From Hymenopus coronatus (lineage: Eukaryota; Arthropoda; Insecta; Mantodea; Hymenopodidae): DNA of 64,000 bases. The notes below the pieces were generated by a model that had not been told where the DNA came from, made no database searches, and saw only the letters and a program-made list of their open reading frames with translations. Made by a program: the position numbers and the translations under genes. The stretch spans positions 292,909,736-292,973,735 of the forward strand of contig CM060900.1 in NCBI GenBank assembly GCA_030762935.1, given 5' to 3'. Shown here in pieces: positions 1 through 16,740 of this stretch. The first letter of the stretch is position 1; every line of letters starts with the position of its first letter.

Positions 1-415
1 AACAACATTAATATTATTATTATTATTATTATTTATATTTACATTATTATTATTATTATTATTGTTAATAATAACCATAGTCATAATAATAACAACATGT
101 GCAAGAATACAAACAAAAGTAGCAATGATATTAATAGGTATCATGATAGATGTGTTAATGATGATGACAATTATGAAACTGGTTATGGGGATCATTATGT
201 TAATCATAAGGAAAAAATGGATAATAATGATTATAGTCATAGTAGTAATAATAATAAAAGGAGGAAGAAGAACAACAGCATGAAAGGCAACAGCATGAAT
301 AACAACCAAAGTAGCGATTATCAGAATAATGATTTTAATAAAAAGGCCACCACGATAAAGATCATAATGATGATATTGACGAACATGATGAAAACTATAT
401 AAAAATAGTGATGAA

Positions 416-471
<56 letters not shown>

Positions 472-1001
472 CAATAATAAAAATAATAATGATAATAAAA
501 CGACAGCAACAATTACAATAACAACATTAATGGAAATAATTTGATAATAATAATCATCATAATTATAATCATAAATATAATCGTAATAATAACAAAAATT
601 TTAACAATAATAATGATAATAGTAATGATAATAAAAAACCCAACAATATCAACAACTATAATAGCTACATTAATGGAAATATTAATTTTAATATTAGTGA
701 TAATAATATAAACAACTCCAATAAAGGTATCAATAACAATAAAAGGTGTCATGATAAAGGTGTTAATGTTGATGACAATAATGAAAATGATTATGTTGAT
801 CATTATGTTAATGGTATGGAAAAAATGAATAATGATGATGATAAAAGTATTATTAATAATAATAACAAAAATAAGAAGAACAACAGCTTGAAGGGCAATA
901 ACAAGAATAAAAATAAAAGTAGCAATTATCAAAATAATGATTTTAATAATACGGACAATACGATAATGATTATTATGATGATAATGACGAACATGATGAA
1001 A

Positions 1002-1038
<37 letters not shown>

Positions 1039-1242
1039 TACAACAATAATAATAGTAATAAAAGTGGTAGTAATAACATGAACGGCAACACAAAATGGTA
1101 GCAATAACAAAATTTATCATGAAAAGGTGTTAACGATGGTGACTTCGATCAAAATAATTTTGATGATCATTATGTTGATCATAAGGAATATCTGAATAAT
1201 AATGATGATGATAATATTACTAGTAATAATAGTAGTATTATA

Positions 1243-1287
<45 letters not shown>

Positions 1288-1332
1288 AAAAATATTAATA
1301 ATAATAATAACAATAACAATAATAATAATAAC

Positions 1333-1363
<31 letters not shown>

Positions 1364-2471
1364 TGAACAGCAATTACAATAAAGGTATCATGATAAAGGT
1401 GTTCATGTTGATGACAATAATGAAAATGATGTTGAAGATCATTATGTGTATGATTACGAAAAATGGATAATAATGATAAGATGGTAATGATGATAATAGT
1501 TTTAGTAATAATTATAATAATAATAAGAAGAACAACAGCATCAAGGGCAACAACAAGAATAAAAATAAAAGTAGCAATTATCAATATAATGATGTCAATG
1601 ATAAGGACAATACGATAATCATTATTATAATGATAATAACGAACATGATGAAAATAATATTATAATACTAAAATTCATAGTAATAATAACATGAAAAGCT
1701 ACACAAAAAGGTAGCAATAACAATAACTATCATGATGACTACGATGAAAGTTATTATTATGATGATCATTATGTTGATCATAAGGAATATGTGAATAATA
1801 ACGATGATGATGATAATTATATTAGTAGTACTAATAGTAATAGTAGTAATAATAATAATTATTATAATAATAAAATAATAATATTAATATTATTATTAAT
1901 AATTATAATAATCATATTAACATATACAACAATACCTATAAACGTTGCAATAACAAGTATCACGATAAAGGTGATATTAATGAAAATGATTATGATGATC
2001 ATTATGTTGATCATATGGAAAAAAATGATAATAATGATGATGATAATAGTAATAGTAATAATAATAATAACAACAACAGCATCAAAGGCAACAACAACAT
2101 AAAAATAAAAAAGTAATTATCAATATGATGCTGTTAATGATAACGACAATGCGATAATTATAATGATAGTGAGGAACATGATAATGAAAATTATATAGTA
2201 ATGATGATAATAATAATATTAATAATAATATTAATATTAATAATAATAATATTAATAATAATAATTATAATAATAATAACATGAACCACACCAAAAAAAG
2301 TAGCAATAACAATAATTATCACAAAAAGGTGTTAATGATGATGACTAAGTTGAAAATGATTATGATGATCATTTTGTTGATCATAAGGAATATATGGATA
2401 ATAATGATGATGATAAGAATAATAGTAATAATAGTAATAATAATAATAATAATAATAGAATAATAATAATA

Positions 2472-2568
<97 letters not shown>

Positions 2569-3036
2569 TTGACATTATTAAAAGCCACAGCAATAATAAC
2601 AAGAACAATAACAATACTAATAGTAATAATAATAGCAATATTAATAATTATAATAATATTCGTAATAACATGAACAACAATACCTATAAAGCTTGCAATA
2701 ACTATAACAAGTATCATGATAAAGGTGTTAAAGGTGATGACAATAATGAAAATGATTATGATGATCATTATGTTAATCATGTGTTAAAAATTCATAATAA
2801 TAAAGATGGTGATGATAATAGTAATATTAATAAAAATAATAAGAAGAAGAACAACAGCATCAAAAGCAGCAACAAGATAAAAATAAAAAAAGTAATTTTT
2901 AATAAAATGATCTTAATGATAACGACAATGCGATTATGGTCATTATGTGCATAATTACGTACATGATGAAGAAAATTGTATAATAATAATGATGCTAATA
3001 ATTATAACAGTAATATGAATAATAATAATAATAACC

Positions 3037-3120
<84 letters not shown>

Positions 3121-3344
3121 GTAACATAAACAGCAACACAGAAAAGTAGCAATAACAATAATAATCATGAAAAGGTGTTAATGAAGATGACTTTGCTGAA
3201 AATGATTATGATGATCATTATGTTGATCATAAGGACTATGTGGAGAATAATGATGATAATATTACTAGTAATAATAGTAGTAATATAAAGAATAATAGTA
3301 ATAACAACAACAAAAATAGGAATAATAATAATAATAATAATAAT

Positions 3345-3389
<45 letters not shown>

Positions 3390-3632
3390 CAAAGAATCAT
3401 AGTAATTATAACATGAACAACACCAATAAAAGTAGCATAACAATAACTATCCTAAAAAGGTATTAATGATGATGACTACAATGGAAATGAATATGTTGAT
3501 GATTATGTTGATCATAAGGAATATATGGATACTAAAGATGATGAAAATAATAGTAGTAATAATAATAATATAGACAATAATAGTAATAATAATATCATTA
3601 ATAATTAAAACCACAACAATAATAAGAACAAT
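1..3632 (+). repeat. AAT-based satellite, higher-order repeat copy 1
   Basis: This is a degenerate (AAT)n array in which short AAT runs alternate with conserved islands of about 200-300 bp. At least ten island types can be told apart by their lead-ins, starting near 97, 700, 1,080, 1,370, 1,690, 1,930, 2,280, 2,670, 3,130 and 3,410, and all share a skeleton. Each has a double TGATCA-like box, a stretch encoding AAGAAGAACAACAGC, and a tail close to GACGAACATGATGAAAAT. The ordered series then restarts at 3,633, so the higher-order unit is 3.63 kb with monomers averaging about 360 bp. Positions 12-60 run as ATT, the opposite phase. Open frames here encode runs of Asn, Ile or Tyr and are not genes. 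Function is unknown; heterochromatic satellite is the natural reading. Confidence 0.9.
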
Positions 3633-4604
3633 AACAACATTAATATTATTATTATTATTATTATTTATATTTACATTATTATTATTATTATTGTTAATAA
3701 TAACCATAGTCATAATAATAACAACATGTGCAAGAATACAAACAAAAGTAGCAATGATATTAATAGGTATCATGATAGATGTGTTAATGATGATGACAAT
3801 TATGAAACTGGTTATGGGGATCATTATGTTAATCATAAGGAAAAAATGGATAATAATGATTATAGTCATAGTAGTAATAATAATAAAAGGAGGAAGAAGA
3901 ACAACAGCATGAAAGGCAACAGCATGAATAACAACCAAAGTAGCGATTATCAGAATAATGATTTTAATAAAAAGGACACCACGATAAAGATCATAATGAT
4001 GATATTGACGAACATGATGAAAACTATATAAAAATAGTGATGAAAATAATAATAATAATAATAATAACAACAATAATAAAAATAATAATGATAATAAAAA
4101 CGACAGCAACAACAATTACAATAACAACATTAATGGAAATAATTTGATAATAATAATCATCATAATTATAATCATAATCGTAATAATAACAAAAATTATA
4201 ACAATAATAATGATAATAGTAATGATAATAAAAAACCCAACAATATCAACAACTATAATAACTACATTAATGGAAATATTAATTTTAATATTAATAATAA
4301 TAATATAAACAACTCCAATAAAGGTATCAATAACAATAAAAGGTGTCATGATAAAGGTGTTAATGTTGATGACAATAATGAAAATGATTATGTTGATCAT
4401 TATGTTAATGGTATGGAAAAAATGAATAATGATGATGATAAAAGTATTATTAATAATAATAATAATAACAAAAATAAGAAGAACAACAGCTTGAAGGGCA
4501 ATAACAAGAATAAAAATAAAAGTAGCAATTATCAAAATAATGATTTTAATAATACGGACAATACGATAATGATTATTATGATGATAATGACGAACATGAT
4601 GAAA

Positions 4605-4647
<43 letters not shown>

Positions 4648-6090
4648 TACAACAATAATAATAGTAATAAAAGTGGTAGTAATAACATGAACGGCAACAC
4701 AAAAAGGTAGCAATAACAAAATTTAACATGAAAAGGTGTTAACGATGGTGACTTCGATCAAAATAATTTTGATGATCATTATGTTGATCATAAGGAATAT
4801 CTGAATAATAATGATGATGATAATATTACTAGTAGTAATAGTAGTATTATAAATAATAATAATAATAATAATAATAAAAATATTAATAATAATAATAAAA
4901 ATATGAACAGCAATTACAATAAAGGTATCATGATAATGGTGTTCATGTTGATGACAATAATGAAAATGATGTTGAAGATCATTATGTTTATGATTACGAA
5001 AAATGGATAATAATAATAAGATGGTAATGATGATAATAGTTTTAGTAATAATTATAATAATAATAAGAAGAACAACAGCATCAAGGGCAACAACAAGAAT
5101 AAAAATAAAAGTAGCAATTATCAATATAATGATGTCAATGATAAGGACAATACGATAATCATTATTATAATGATAATAACGAACATGATGAAAATAATAT
5201 TATAATACTAAAATTCATAGTAATAATAACATGAAAAGCTACACAAAAAGGTAGCAATAACAATAACTATCATGATGACTACGATGAAAGTTATTATTAT
5301 GATGATCATAAAGGAATATGTGAATAATAACGATAATGATGATAATTATATTAGTAGTAATAATAGTAATAATAGTAATAATAATAATTATTATAATAAT
5401 AAAAATAATAATATTAATATTATTATTAATAATTATAATAATCATATTAACATATACAACAATACCTATAAACGTTGCAATAACAAGTATCATGATAAAG
5501 GTGATATTAATGAAAATGATTACGATGATCATTATGTTGATCATATGGAAAAAATGATAATAATGATGATGATATTAGTAATAGTAATAATAATAATAAC
5601 AACAACAGCAGCAAAGGCAACAACAACATAAAAATAAAAATAGTAATTATCAATATGATGCTGTTAATGATAACGACAATGCGATAATTATAATGATAGT
5701 GAGGAACTTGATAATGAAAATTATATAGTAATGATGATAATAATTATATTAATAATAATATTAATATTAATAATAATATTAATAATAATTATTATAATAA
5801 TAACAACATGAACCACACCAAAAAAAGTAGCAATAACAATAATTATCACAAAAAGGTGTTAATGATGATGACTAAGCTGAAAATGATTATGATGATCATT
5901 TTGTTGATCATAAGGAATATATGGATAATAATGATGATGATAAGAATAATAGTAATAATAGTAATAAAATAACAATAATAATAATAATAATAGAATAATA
6001 ATAATAATAATAATAATAGAATAATAATAATAATAATAATAGAATAATAATAATAATAATAATAATAGAATAATATTAATAATAATAATA

Positions 6091-6158
<68 letters not shown>

Positions 6159-6610
6159 TATTAACATTATTAAAAACCACAGCAATAATAACAAGAAGAA
6201 TAACAATACTAATAGTAATAATAATAATAGCAATATTAATAATTATAATAATATTCGTAATAACATGAACAACAATACCTATATAGCTTGCAATAACTAT
6301 AACAAGTATCATGATACAGGTGTTAAAGGTGATGACAATAATGAAAATGATTATGATGATCATTATGTTAATCATGTGTTAAAAATTCATAATAATAAAG
6401 ATGGTGATGATAATAGTAATATTAATAAAAGTAATAAGAAGAACAACAACAGCATCAAAAGCAGCAACAAGATAAAAATAAAAACAGTAATTTTTAATAA
6501 AATGATCTTAATGATAACGACAATGCGATTATGGTCATTATGTGCATAATGACGAACATGATGAAGAAAATTGTATAATATTAATGATGATAATAATTAT
6601 AACAGTAATA

Positions 6611-6686
<76 letters not shown>

Positions 6687-6931
6687 TAACAATAATGAAA
6701 ATAATAATAATGACATAAACAGCAACACAAAATAGTAGCAATAACAATAATTATCATGAAAAGGTGTTAATGAAGATGACTCTGATGAAAATGATTATGA
6801 TGGTCATTATGTTGATCATAAGGAATATGTGGATATTAATGATGATGATGATGATGATGATAATATTACTAGTAATAATAGTAGTAGTATAAGTAGTAAT
6901 AATAATAATAACAACAACAACAACAATAATA

Positions 6932-6950
<19 letters not shown>
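3633..6950 (+). repeat. AAT-based satellite, higher-order repeat copy 2
   Basis: The same series of islands as in 1-3,632 recurs in the same order. For example, the stretch at 97-402 recurs at 3,726-4,031 with almost no substitutions, 513-932 recurs at 4,116-4,535, 2,281 recurs at 5,808 and 2,670 recurs at 6,265. The offset drifts from 3,632 to about 3,530-3,600 because the AAT runs between islands differ in length. The islands themselves differ at only a few positions, so the duplication is recent compared with the divergence between monomer types. Correspondence ends in the AAT/AAC run near 6,900-6,950, before the last monomer of the series. Confidence 0.88.
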
Positions 6951-6972
<22 letters not shown>

Positions 6973-7321
6973 AATGATACCTATAATAATAGGAATAATA
7001 ATAATAATAATAATACTAATAATGATAATAATATTAATAATAATATTATAACATTAATATTATAATAATAATAATATTATGATAATAATAATAATAACAA
7101 TAATAATAATAATAATTATAATAATATTAGTAATAAAAATAGTAGTAATAATAACATGACCAGTAACACAAAAAGGTAGCAATAACAATATTTATCATGA
7201 AAAAGTGTTAACGATGATGACTTCGATGAAAATAATTATGATGATCATTATGTTGATCATAAGGAATATCTGAATAATAATGACGATGATAATATTACTA
7301 GTAATAATAGTAGTATTATAA

Positions 7322-7649
7322 ATAATTATTATTATTATTATTGTTATTATATTATTATTATTATGATTTATATTATCATTATTATTATTAGTATTATTAC
7401 TATAATTAATATGATTATTATTGCTATTATTATTATTATTATTATTATTACTATTATGATTATTATTATAGTTATTATTATTTTTAGTATTATTATAATT
7501 ACTACTATTATTACTATTATTGTTATCATCCTCATCATTATTATCCATATATTCCTTATGATTAACATAATGGTCATCATAGTCATTGTTATCGTAGTCA
7601 TCATCATTAACACCTTTTCCTGATAATTAATTTCATTGCTACTTTGACT
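7322..7649 (-). repeat. Inverted satellite monomer within the AAT array
   Basis: The strand bias flips abruptly from AAT to ATT at about 7,322 and back at about 7,649. Read on the minus strand, the segment begins with AAAGTAGCAATGA, continues with GGTGTTAATGATGATGACTA, then a TTATGTTAATCATAAGG box and an AAT run. That is the standard monomer order, so one monomer is inverted rather than the region being unrelated. The flanking sequence on the right resumes inside a normally oriented monomer (compare 1,740). Confidence 0.8.
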
Positions 7650-8482
7650 ACTATGAAAGTTAATATTATAATGATCATTATGTTGATATTAAGGAATATG
7701 TGAATAATAACGATGATGATGGTAATTATATTAGTAGTAATAATAGTAATAGTAGTAATAATAATAATTATTATAATAATAACAATAATAATAACATTAA
7801 TAATATAAATAATATTAATAATAATATTATTAATAACTATAATAATCATATTAACATATACAACAATACCTATAAATGTTGCAATAACAAGTATCATGAT
7901 AAGGGTGTTAAGATGATATTAATGAAAATGATTATGATGATATTATGTTGATCATATGGAAAAAAATTGATAACAATAATGATGATGATAATAGTAATAG
8001 TAATAATAATAATTAGAACAACAGCATCAAAGGCAACAACAAGAAAAAAACAAAAATATGAATTATCAATATGATGCTGTTAATGATAACGACAATGCGA
8101 TAACGATCATTATGATGATAATGACGAACATGATAATGTAAATTATATAATAATGATAATAATATTAATAATAATAATAGTATTAATAATAATAATAGTA
8201 ACAATATGAAAAACACCAAAAAGTAGCAATAATAATAATCATGAAAAGGTGTTAATGATGATGACTAAGCTGAAAATGATTAATATGATCATTTTGTTGA
8301 TCATAAGGAATATATGGATAATATCGATGATGATAAGAATAAAAGCAATAATACTAGTAATAATAATAATAATAATAATAAAATAATAATAATACATTAT
8401 TAATACTAATAATAATATTAACATTTATAAAAACCACAGCAATAATAACAAGCACAATAACAATATTAATAGTAATAATAAT

Positions 8483-8543
<61 letters not shown>

Positions 8544-8921
8544 TTAATAATTAAAATAATATTCGTAATAACATTAACAACAATACCTAAAAAGCTTGCC
8601 ACAACTATAACAAGTATCATGATAAAGGTGTTAAAGGTGAAGACAATAATGAAATTGATTATAATGATCATTATGTTAATCATGTGTAAAAATTATTATA
8701 ATAATGATGGTGATGATAATAGTAATAGTAATAAAAATAATAAGAAGAAGAACAACAGCATCAAAAGCAGCAACAAGATAAAAACAGTAATTTTTAATAA
8801 AATGATCTTAATGATAACGACAATGCGATTATGTTCATTATGTAGATAATGACGAACATGATGATGAAAATTATATAATAATAAAAATGATGATAAGAAT
8901 TATAACAGTAATATGAATAAT

Positions 8922-8958
<37 letters not shown>

Positions 8959-9171
8959 TAACAGCAAAACAAAATAGTAGCAATAATAATAATAATCATG
9001 AAAAGGTGTTAATGAAGATGACTGATGAAAATGATTATGATGATCATTATGTTGATCATAAGGAATATGTGGATAATAATGATGATGATGATAATATTAC
9101 TAGTAATAATAGTAGTAGTATAAATAATAATAACAACAAAAATGATAATTATAATAATAGAATTAATAATG

Positions 9172-9202
<31 letters not shown>

Positions 9203-9275
9203 AAATAATAGTAATAATAATAGGAAGAATAATAATAGCAATAATAATAATAATCATAATAATAACAATAATATC

Positions 9276-9336
<61 letters not shown>

Positions 9337-9381
9337 GCATTAATAATTAAAACCACAACAATAATAACCAGAACAATATCA

Positions 9382-9419
<38 letters not shown>

Positions 9420-10468
9420 CATAGTCAAATTAATAACAACATGTGCATAAATACAAACAAAAGTAGCAATCACATTAATAGGTATCATGATAGATGTGTT
9501 AATGATGATGACAATTATGAAACTGGTTATGAGGATCATTATGTTAATCATAAGGAAAAAATGGATAATAATGATTATAGTCATAGTAGTAATAATAATA
9601 AAAGGAGGAAGAAGAACAACAGCATGAAAGATAACAGCATGAATAACAACCAAAATAGCAATTATCAGAATAATGATTTTAATAAAAAGGACAACACGAT
9701 AAAGATCATAATGATGATAATGACGAACATGATGATGAAAATTATATAAAAATAATGATGAAAATATTAATAATATAATAATAATAGTAATAATAACAAT
9801 AATAATAATAATAATAATAATAACAACAACAAGAACAACATCAAAAAAGTAGCAATAACAATAGTTATCACGAAAAAGTGTTAATGATGATGACTAAGCT
9901 GAAAATGAGTATGATGATCATTTTGTTGATCATAAGGAATATATGTATAATAAGATGATAGGAATAATAGTAATAATAATAGTAGTAATAATAATAATAA
10001 TAATAATAACTAAAATAATAATACTAATAATAATATTAACATTAATAACAACCATAGCAATAATAACAAGAATAACAACAATATTTATAGTAGTAATAAT
10101 AGCAATATTAATAATTATAATAATATTCGTAAGAACATGAACAACATACCTATAAAGTTTGCAATAACTATAACAAGTATCATGATAAAGGTGTTAAAGG
10201 TGATGACAATAATGAAAATGATTCTGATGACCATTAGGTTAACCACGTGTAAAAAATTGATAATAATAATGATGGTGATGGTAATGGTAATAGTAATAAA
10301 AATAATAAAAAGAACAACAACAGCATCAAAAGCAGCAACAAGATAAATATACAAATAGTAATTTTTAATAAAATGATCTTAATGATAACGACAATGCGAT
10401 TATGGTCATTATGTAGATAATGACGAACATGATGGTGAAAATTATAATATAATAATAATAATAATAAT

Positions 10469-10511
<43 letters not shown>

Positions 10512-10547
10512 TTAATAATAATAATAATAATGATAATAATTATAACA

Positions 10548-10587
<40 letters not shown>

Positions 10588-10627
10588 TAATAATTATAAC
10601 AGTAATAATAATAATAATAATAATAAC

Positions 10628-10736
<109 letters not shown>

Positions 10737-10909
10737 TAAACAGCAACACAAAAAAGCAGCAATAACAATAATAATCATGAGAAGGTGTTAATGAAGATGA
10801 CTTTGATGAAAATGATTATGATGATAATTATGATCATCATCAGGAATATGTGGATAATAGTGATGATGATGATGATGATAATATTACTAGTAATAATATT
10901 AGTAGTATA

Positions 10910-10940
<31 letters not shown>

Positions 10941-11443
10941 TAATAATTATAATAATAGGAATAATAATAATAATAATAAAAATAATAATCATAATAATAA
11001 TAATAATAATAATAGCATTCAAACTTAAAACCACAATACTAATAACAAGTACAATAACAACAGTAATTAGTAATATAATTATTAATCATAACCATATTCA
11101 TAATAATAACATGTGCAAGAATACAAACAAAACTAGCAATCATATTAATATGTATCTATCATATTAACTGATAGATGTGTTAATGATGATGACAATTATG
11201 AAACTGGTTATGAGGATCATTATGTTAATCATAAGGAAAAAATGGATAAAAATGATTGTAGTCATAGTAGTAATAATAATAAAAGGAGGAAGAAGAACAA
11301 CAGCAAGAAAGGCTACAGCATGAATAACAACCAAAATAGCTATTATCAGAAAAATGATTTTAATGAAAAGGACAGTACGATAAAGATCATAATGATGATA
11401 ATGGCAAACATGATGATAATAATTATATAAAGATCACGATGGA

Positions 11444-11513
<70 letters not shown>

Positions 11514-12135
11514 TAATAGTAATAATAATAATAATAATAATAATATTAATAATAATAATAACAATAATAAATATAATAATGATAATAAAAACCACAACAA
11601 TAACACTTACAATAACAACATTAATGGAAATATTTTGATAATAATCATCAAAATTATCATCATAAGCATACTCATAATAATAATAACAATAATAATAACA
11701 ATAATAATGATAATAGTAAGGATAATAAGATTCACAACAATATTAACAACTATAATAACAACAAATGGAAATATTTATTTTAATAATAAAAGTAATAATA
11801 ATAATAATAATAATAATAAAATAATAATATGATAAACTCCAATAAAGGTAGCAATAACAATAAAAGGTATCATGATAAAGGTGTTAATGTTGATGACAAT
11901 ACTGAAAATGATTATGATGATCATTATGGTAATGATATGGAAAATTGAATAATAATGATAATGATGATAAAAGTATTATTAATAATAATAATAAGAAGAA
12001 GAAGAAGAAAATCAACAGCTTGAAGAACAATAACAAGAATAAAAATAAAAGTAACAATTATCAAAATAATGATGTTAATAATACGGACAATACGATAATG
12101 ATTATTATGATGATAATGACGAACATAATGAAAAT

Positions 12136-12166
<31 letters not shown>

Positions 12167-13141
12167 TAATAATTATAATAATAATAATATAATAATAATA
12201 ATAATTATATTAATAGTAATATAATAATAATAATAATAATAATAATTATATTAATAGTAATATAATAATAATAATAATAATAGTAATAATAACATGAACA
12301 GCAACAAAAAAGTAACAATAACAATATTTATCTTGAAAAGGTGTTAAAAGATGATGAGTTCGATGAAAATAATTATCATAATAATTTTGTTGATGATAAG
12401 GTATATCTGGATAATAATGATGATGATAATATTACTAGTAATAATAGTAGTATTATAAATAATAATAATGATAATAGTAATAATAATAGTAATAATAATT
12501 ATAATAATAGTAATAATAATAATAGTAATAATAACATTATTATTATAATAGGAATAATGATAATAATAATAGTAATAATAATAATAATCATAATATGAAC
12601 AGCAATAACAATAAAGGTATCATGATAAATGTGTTCATGTTAATGACATTAATGAATATGATTATGAAGATCATTAAGTTAATGATTAGGAAAAAATGGA
12701 TAATAATGATGAGATGCTAATGATGATAATAGTTTTAGTAATAATTATAATAATAAGAAGAAGAACAACAGCATCAAGAGCAACAACAAGAATTAAAATA
12801 AAAGTAGTAATTATCTATATAATAATGTCAGTGATAAGGACAATACGATAATGATTATTATGATGATAACGAACATGATGAAAATAATATTATAATAATA
12901 ATGATAATAATAATACTAAAAGACATAGTAATAATAACATGAAATGCAACACAAAAAGGTAGCAATAAAATAATTATCATGAAAAGGTGTTAATCATGAT
13001 GACTACGATGAAAATTATTATGGTGATCATTATGTTGATCATAAGGAATATGTGAATATAAACGATGATGATACTTATATTAGTAGTAATAATAGTAATA
13101 GTAATAATAATAATAATTATAATAATAACAATAATAATAAT

Positions 13142-13203
<62 letters not shown>

Positions 13204-13500
13204 TAATATGAGCAGCAATACCAATAAAGGTAGCAATATCAATAACAGGTATCATGATAAAGGTATTAATGTTGATGACAATATTGAAAATGATTAAGAT
13301 GATTATAATGTTGATCATATGAAAAAAATGGATGATAATGATGACGATAATAGTAATAGTAATAATAATGAGAAGAAAAACAACAGCATTAAAGGCAACG
13401 ATAAGAATAAAAATAGCAATTATCAATTGAATGATGTTAATGATAAGGACAATACGATAGTGTTTATGATGATAATGACGAACATGATGAAAATAATATC

Positions 13501-13536
<36 letters not shown>

Positions 13537-14172
13537 GTAATAATAATAATAATAAATACCATAATCATAAGAATAAAACATGTGCAAGAATACAAATAAA
13601 AGTAGCAATAACAATAATAGGTATCATGATAAATGTGTTATCGATGATGACAATTATAAATATGGTTATGAGGTTCATTATGTGGATCATAAGGGAAAAA
13701 TGGATAATAATGATAATAGTCATTGTAGTAATAATAATAAAAGGAAGTAGAAGAACAACAGCATTAAAGGCAACAACATGAATAACAATCAAAATAGCAA
13801 TTATCAAAATAATGATTTTAATGAAAAGGACAATACGATAAAGATCATAATGATGATAATGACGAACATGATGAAAATTATACAATAATAATGATGATGA
13901 AAACAATAATAATAACAATAATGATAATAATAATGATAGTAAAAACCACAACAATAATAACAATTACAATAACAACATGAATGGAAATATTTTGATAATA
14001 ATAATCCTAATAATAATCATAAGCCTAATAACAATAATAATAATGATAATAATAATGCTAATAAAACCACTACAATATTAGCAACTACAATAACAACATT
14101 AATGGTAATATTAATTTCAATAAAAATAATAATAATAAATATAATAATGATAATAATAATACTAATAATATA

Positions 14173-14215
<43 letters not shown>

Positions 14216-14365
14216 TGAACAACTCCAACAAAGGCAGTAATAACAATAAAAGATATCATGATAAAGGTGATAATGTTGATGACAATAATGAAAATGATTA
14301 TGATGATCATTATGGTAATGATATGGAAAAAATGGATAATAATGATGATCATGATAAAAGTATTA

Positions 14366-14414
<49 letters not shown>

Positions 14415-14784
14415 GACGAAGAAGAAGAAGAAGAACAGCTTCAAGGGCAATAACAAGAATAAATATAAAAGTTGCAATTATCAATATAATGTTGTTAATG
14501 ATAAGGACAATACGATAATGATTATTATGATGATAATAACAAACATGATGAAAATATAAGAATAATAAAAATAATAATAATAGAAATAATTATAAAACTA
14601 ATAATTATAATAATAATATTAATAATCATCATGATATTAATTAAAATAATGATAATAATAAAAATAGTAGTAATAATAACATGAAGAGCAACAGAAAAAA
14701 GTAGCAGTAACAATATTTATCATGAAAAGGTGTTAATGATGATGATGATCATTATGTTAATCATAAGGAATAATAATAATAATC

Positions 14785-14817
<33 letters not shown>

Positions 14818-14883
14818 TATAATAGGAATAATTATAATAGTAATAGGAATAATGACAATAATAGGAATGACAATAATAATAAC

Positions 14884-14930
<47 letters not shown>

Positions 14931-15316
14931 TGATGATGATGATAATAATAATAATAATAATATTTATATTAATAGTAATAAAATGATAATAATATTAATA
15001 ATAATAATAATAATATGAACAACAATAACAATAAAGTTAGCAATAACAATAAAGGTATAATGATAAAGGGTTCATGTTGATGACAATAATGAAAATCATT
15101 ATGATGATCATTATGTTAATGATATGGAAAATGGATAATAATGAATAAGATGATAATGAATATAATTGTATTAGTAATAATTATAATAATAAGAAGAACA
15201 ACAGCATCAAGGGCAACAACAAGAATAAAAATAAAAGTAGCAATTATCAATATAATGATGTCAATGATAAGGACAATAAGATAATGATCATTATCATAAG
15301 GACGAACATGATGAAA

Positions 15317-15382
<66 letters not shown>

Positions 15383-15609
15383 TAATAATAATAATTATAA
15401 TAATAGTAATAATAACAATAACAATAATAACAAATATAATAATACAAATCATATTAATAACATGAAAAGGAACACAAAAAGGTAGCAATAAAAATAATTA
15501 TCATGAAAAGGTGTTAATCATGATGACTACGATGAAAATTATTATGTTCATCATAAGGAATATGTGAATAATAATGATGGTGATAATTATATTAGTAGTT
15601 ATAATATTA

Positions 15610-15671
<62 letters not shown>

Positions 15672-16054
15672 CACAGCAAAAATAGGAACTACAGTAACAA
15701 CATTAATGGTAATATTAATTTTACTACTACTTATAATAATAGGAATTATAATGATAATAATGATTATAATAATCATTATTATAATAGTATTTACATTAAT
15801 AATAGAAACCAAAACAATAATCACAAGAAAACTGTGAACATTAATAGTAATATCAATAATAATAAAAAAATAATATTAATTTGAATATTAATAATAATAA
15901 TAGGAAAAAGAACATCATTAAAGGCAAAAACAACAAGAATAAAAATAAAAAGAGTAATAAACAATATAATGATGTTAATGATGAGGACAATGACGATAAT
16001 GATCATTATGATGATAATGACTAACATGATGAAAAGAAGTACATAATAATGATG

Positions 16055-16118
<64 letters not shown>

Positions 16119-16210
16119 CCAATACAATAATAACAACTACAATAACAACATTAATGGTACTATGAATTTTAATAATAATAATAATAATAATAATATTAGG
16201 AATAATAATG

Positions 16211-16246
<36 letters not shown>

Positions 16247-16740
16247 TGAACAACAATACCAATAATGGTATTAATAGCAAGAATAATAATAAAAAGATTA
16301 ATAATCACTATAATGATGTTAATGATGAGGACACTGACGATAATGTTCATTGTGATGATAATGACCAACATGTTGATGAAAAGAATAATGATAATAATAA
16401 TTATTATTATAATTATATAAATATAATAATAATATAATTATTATAATTATACTAATACTTATTATGATTATGATAATAATATTAATAATAATAATACAAT
16501 TTAACAATGATGGTGATAATAATGATAAAAATAAGACTAGGCATAATATTAAGAAATAGAATAATAGTAGTAATAATAATAATAATCATAATAATCATAT
16601 TTATAATAATAATAATAATAACTATAATTATCTTAATAATCATAATGTAAATAGTTATTAAAATAGTAGTTATATTAGTATTAGGTATTATGGGTGTAAT
16701 AACAACAACAATAAAGACAACAAAAACAACAAAGGTAACG

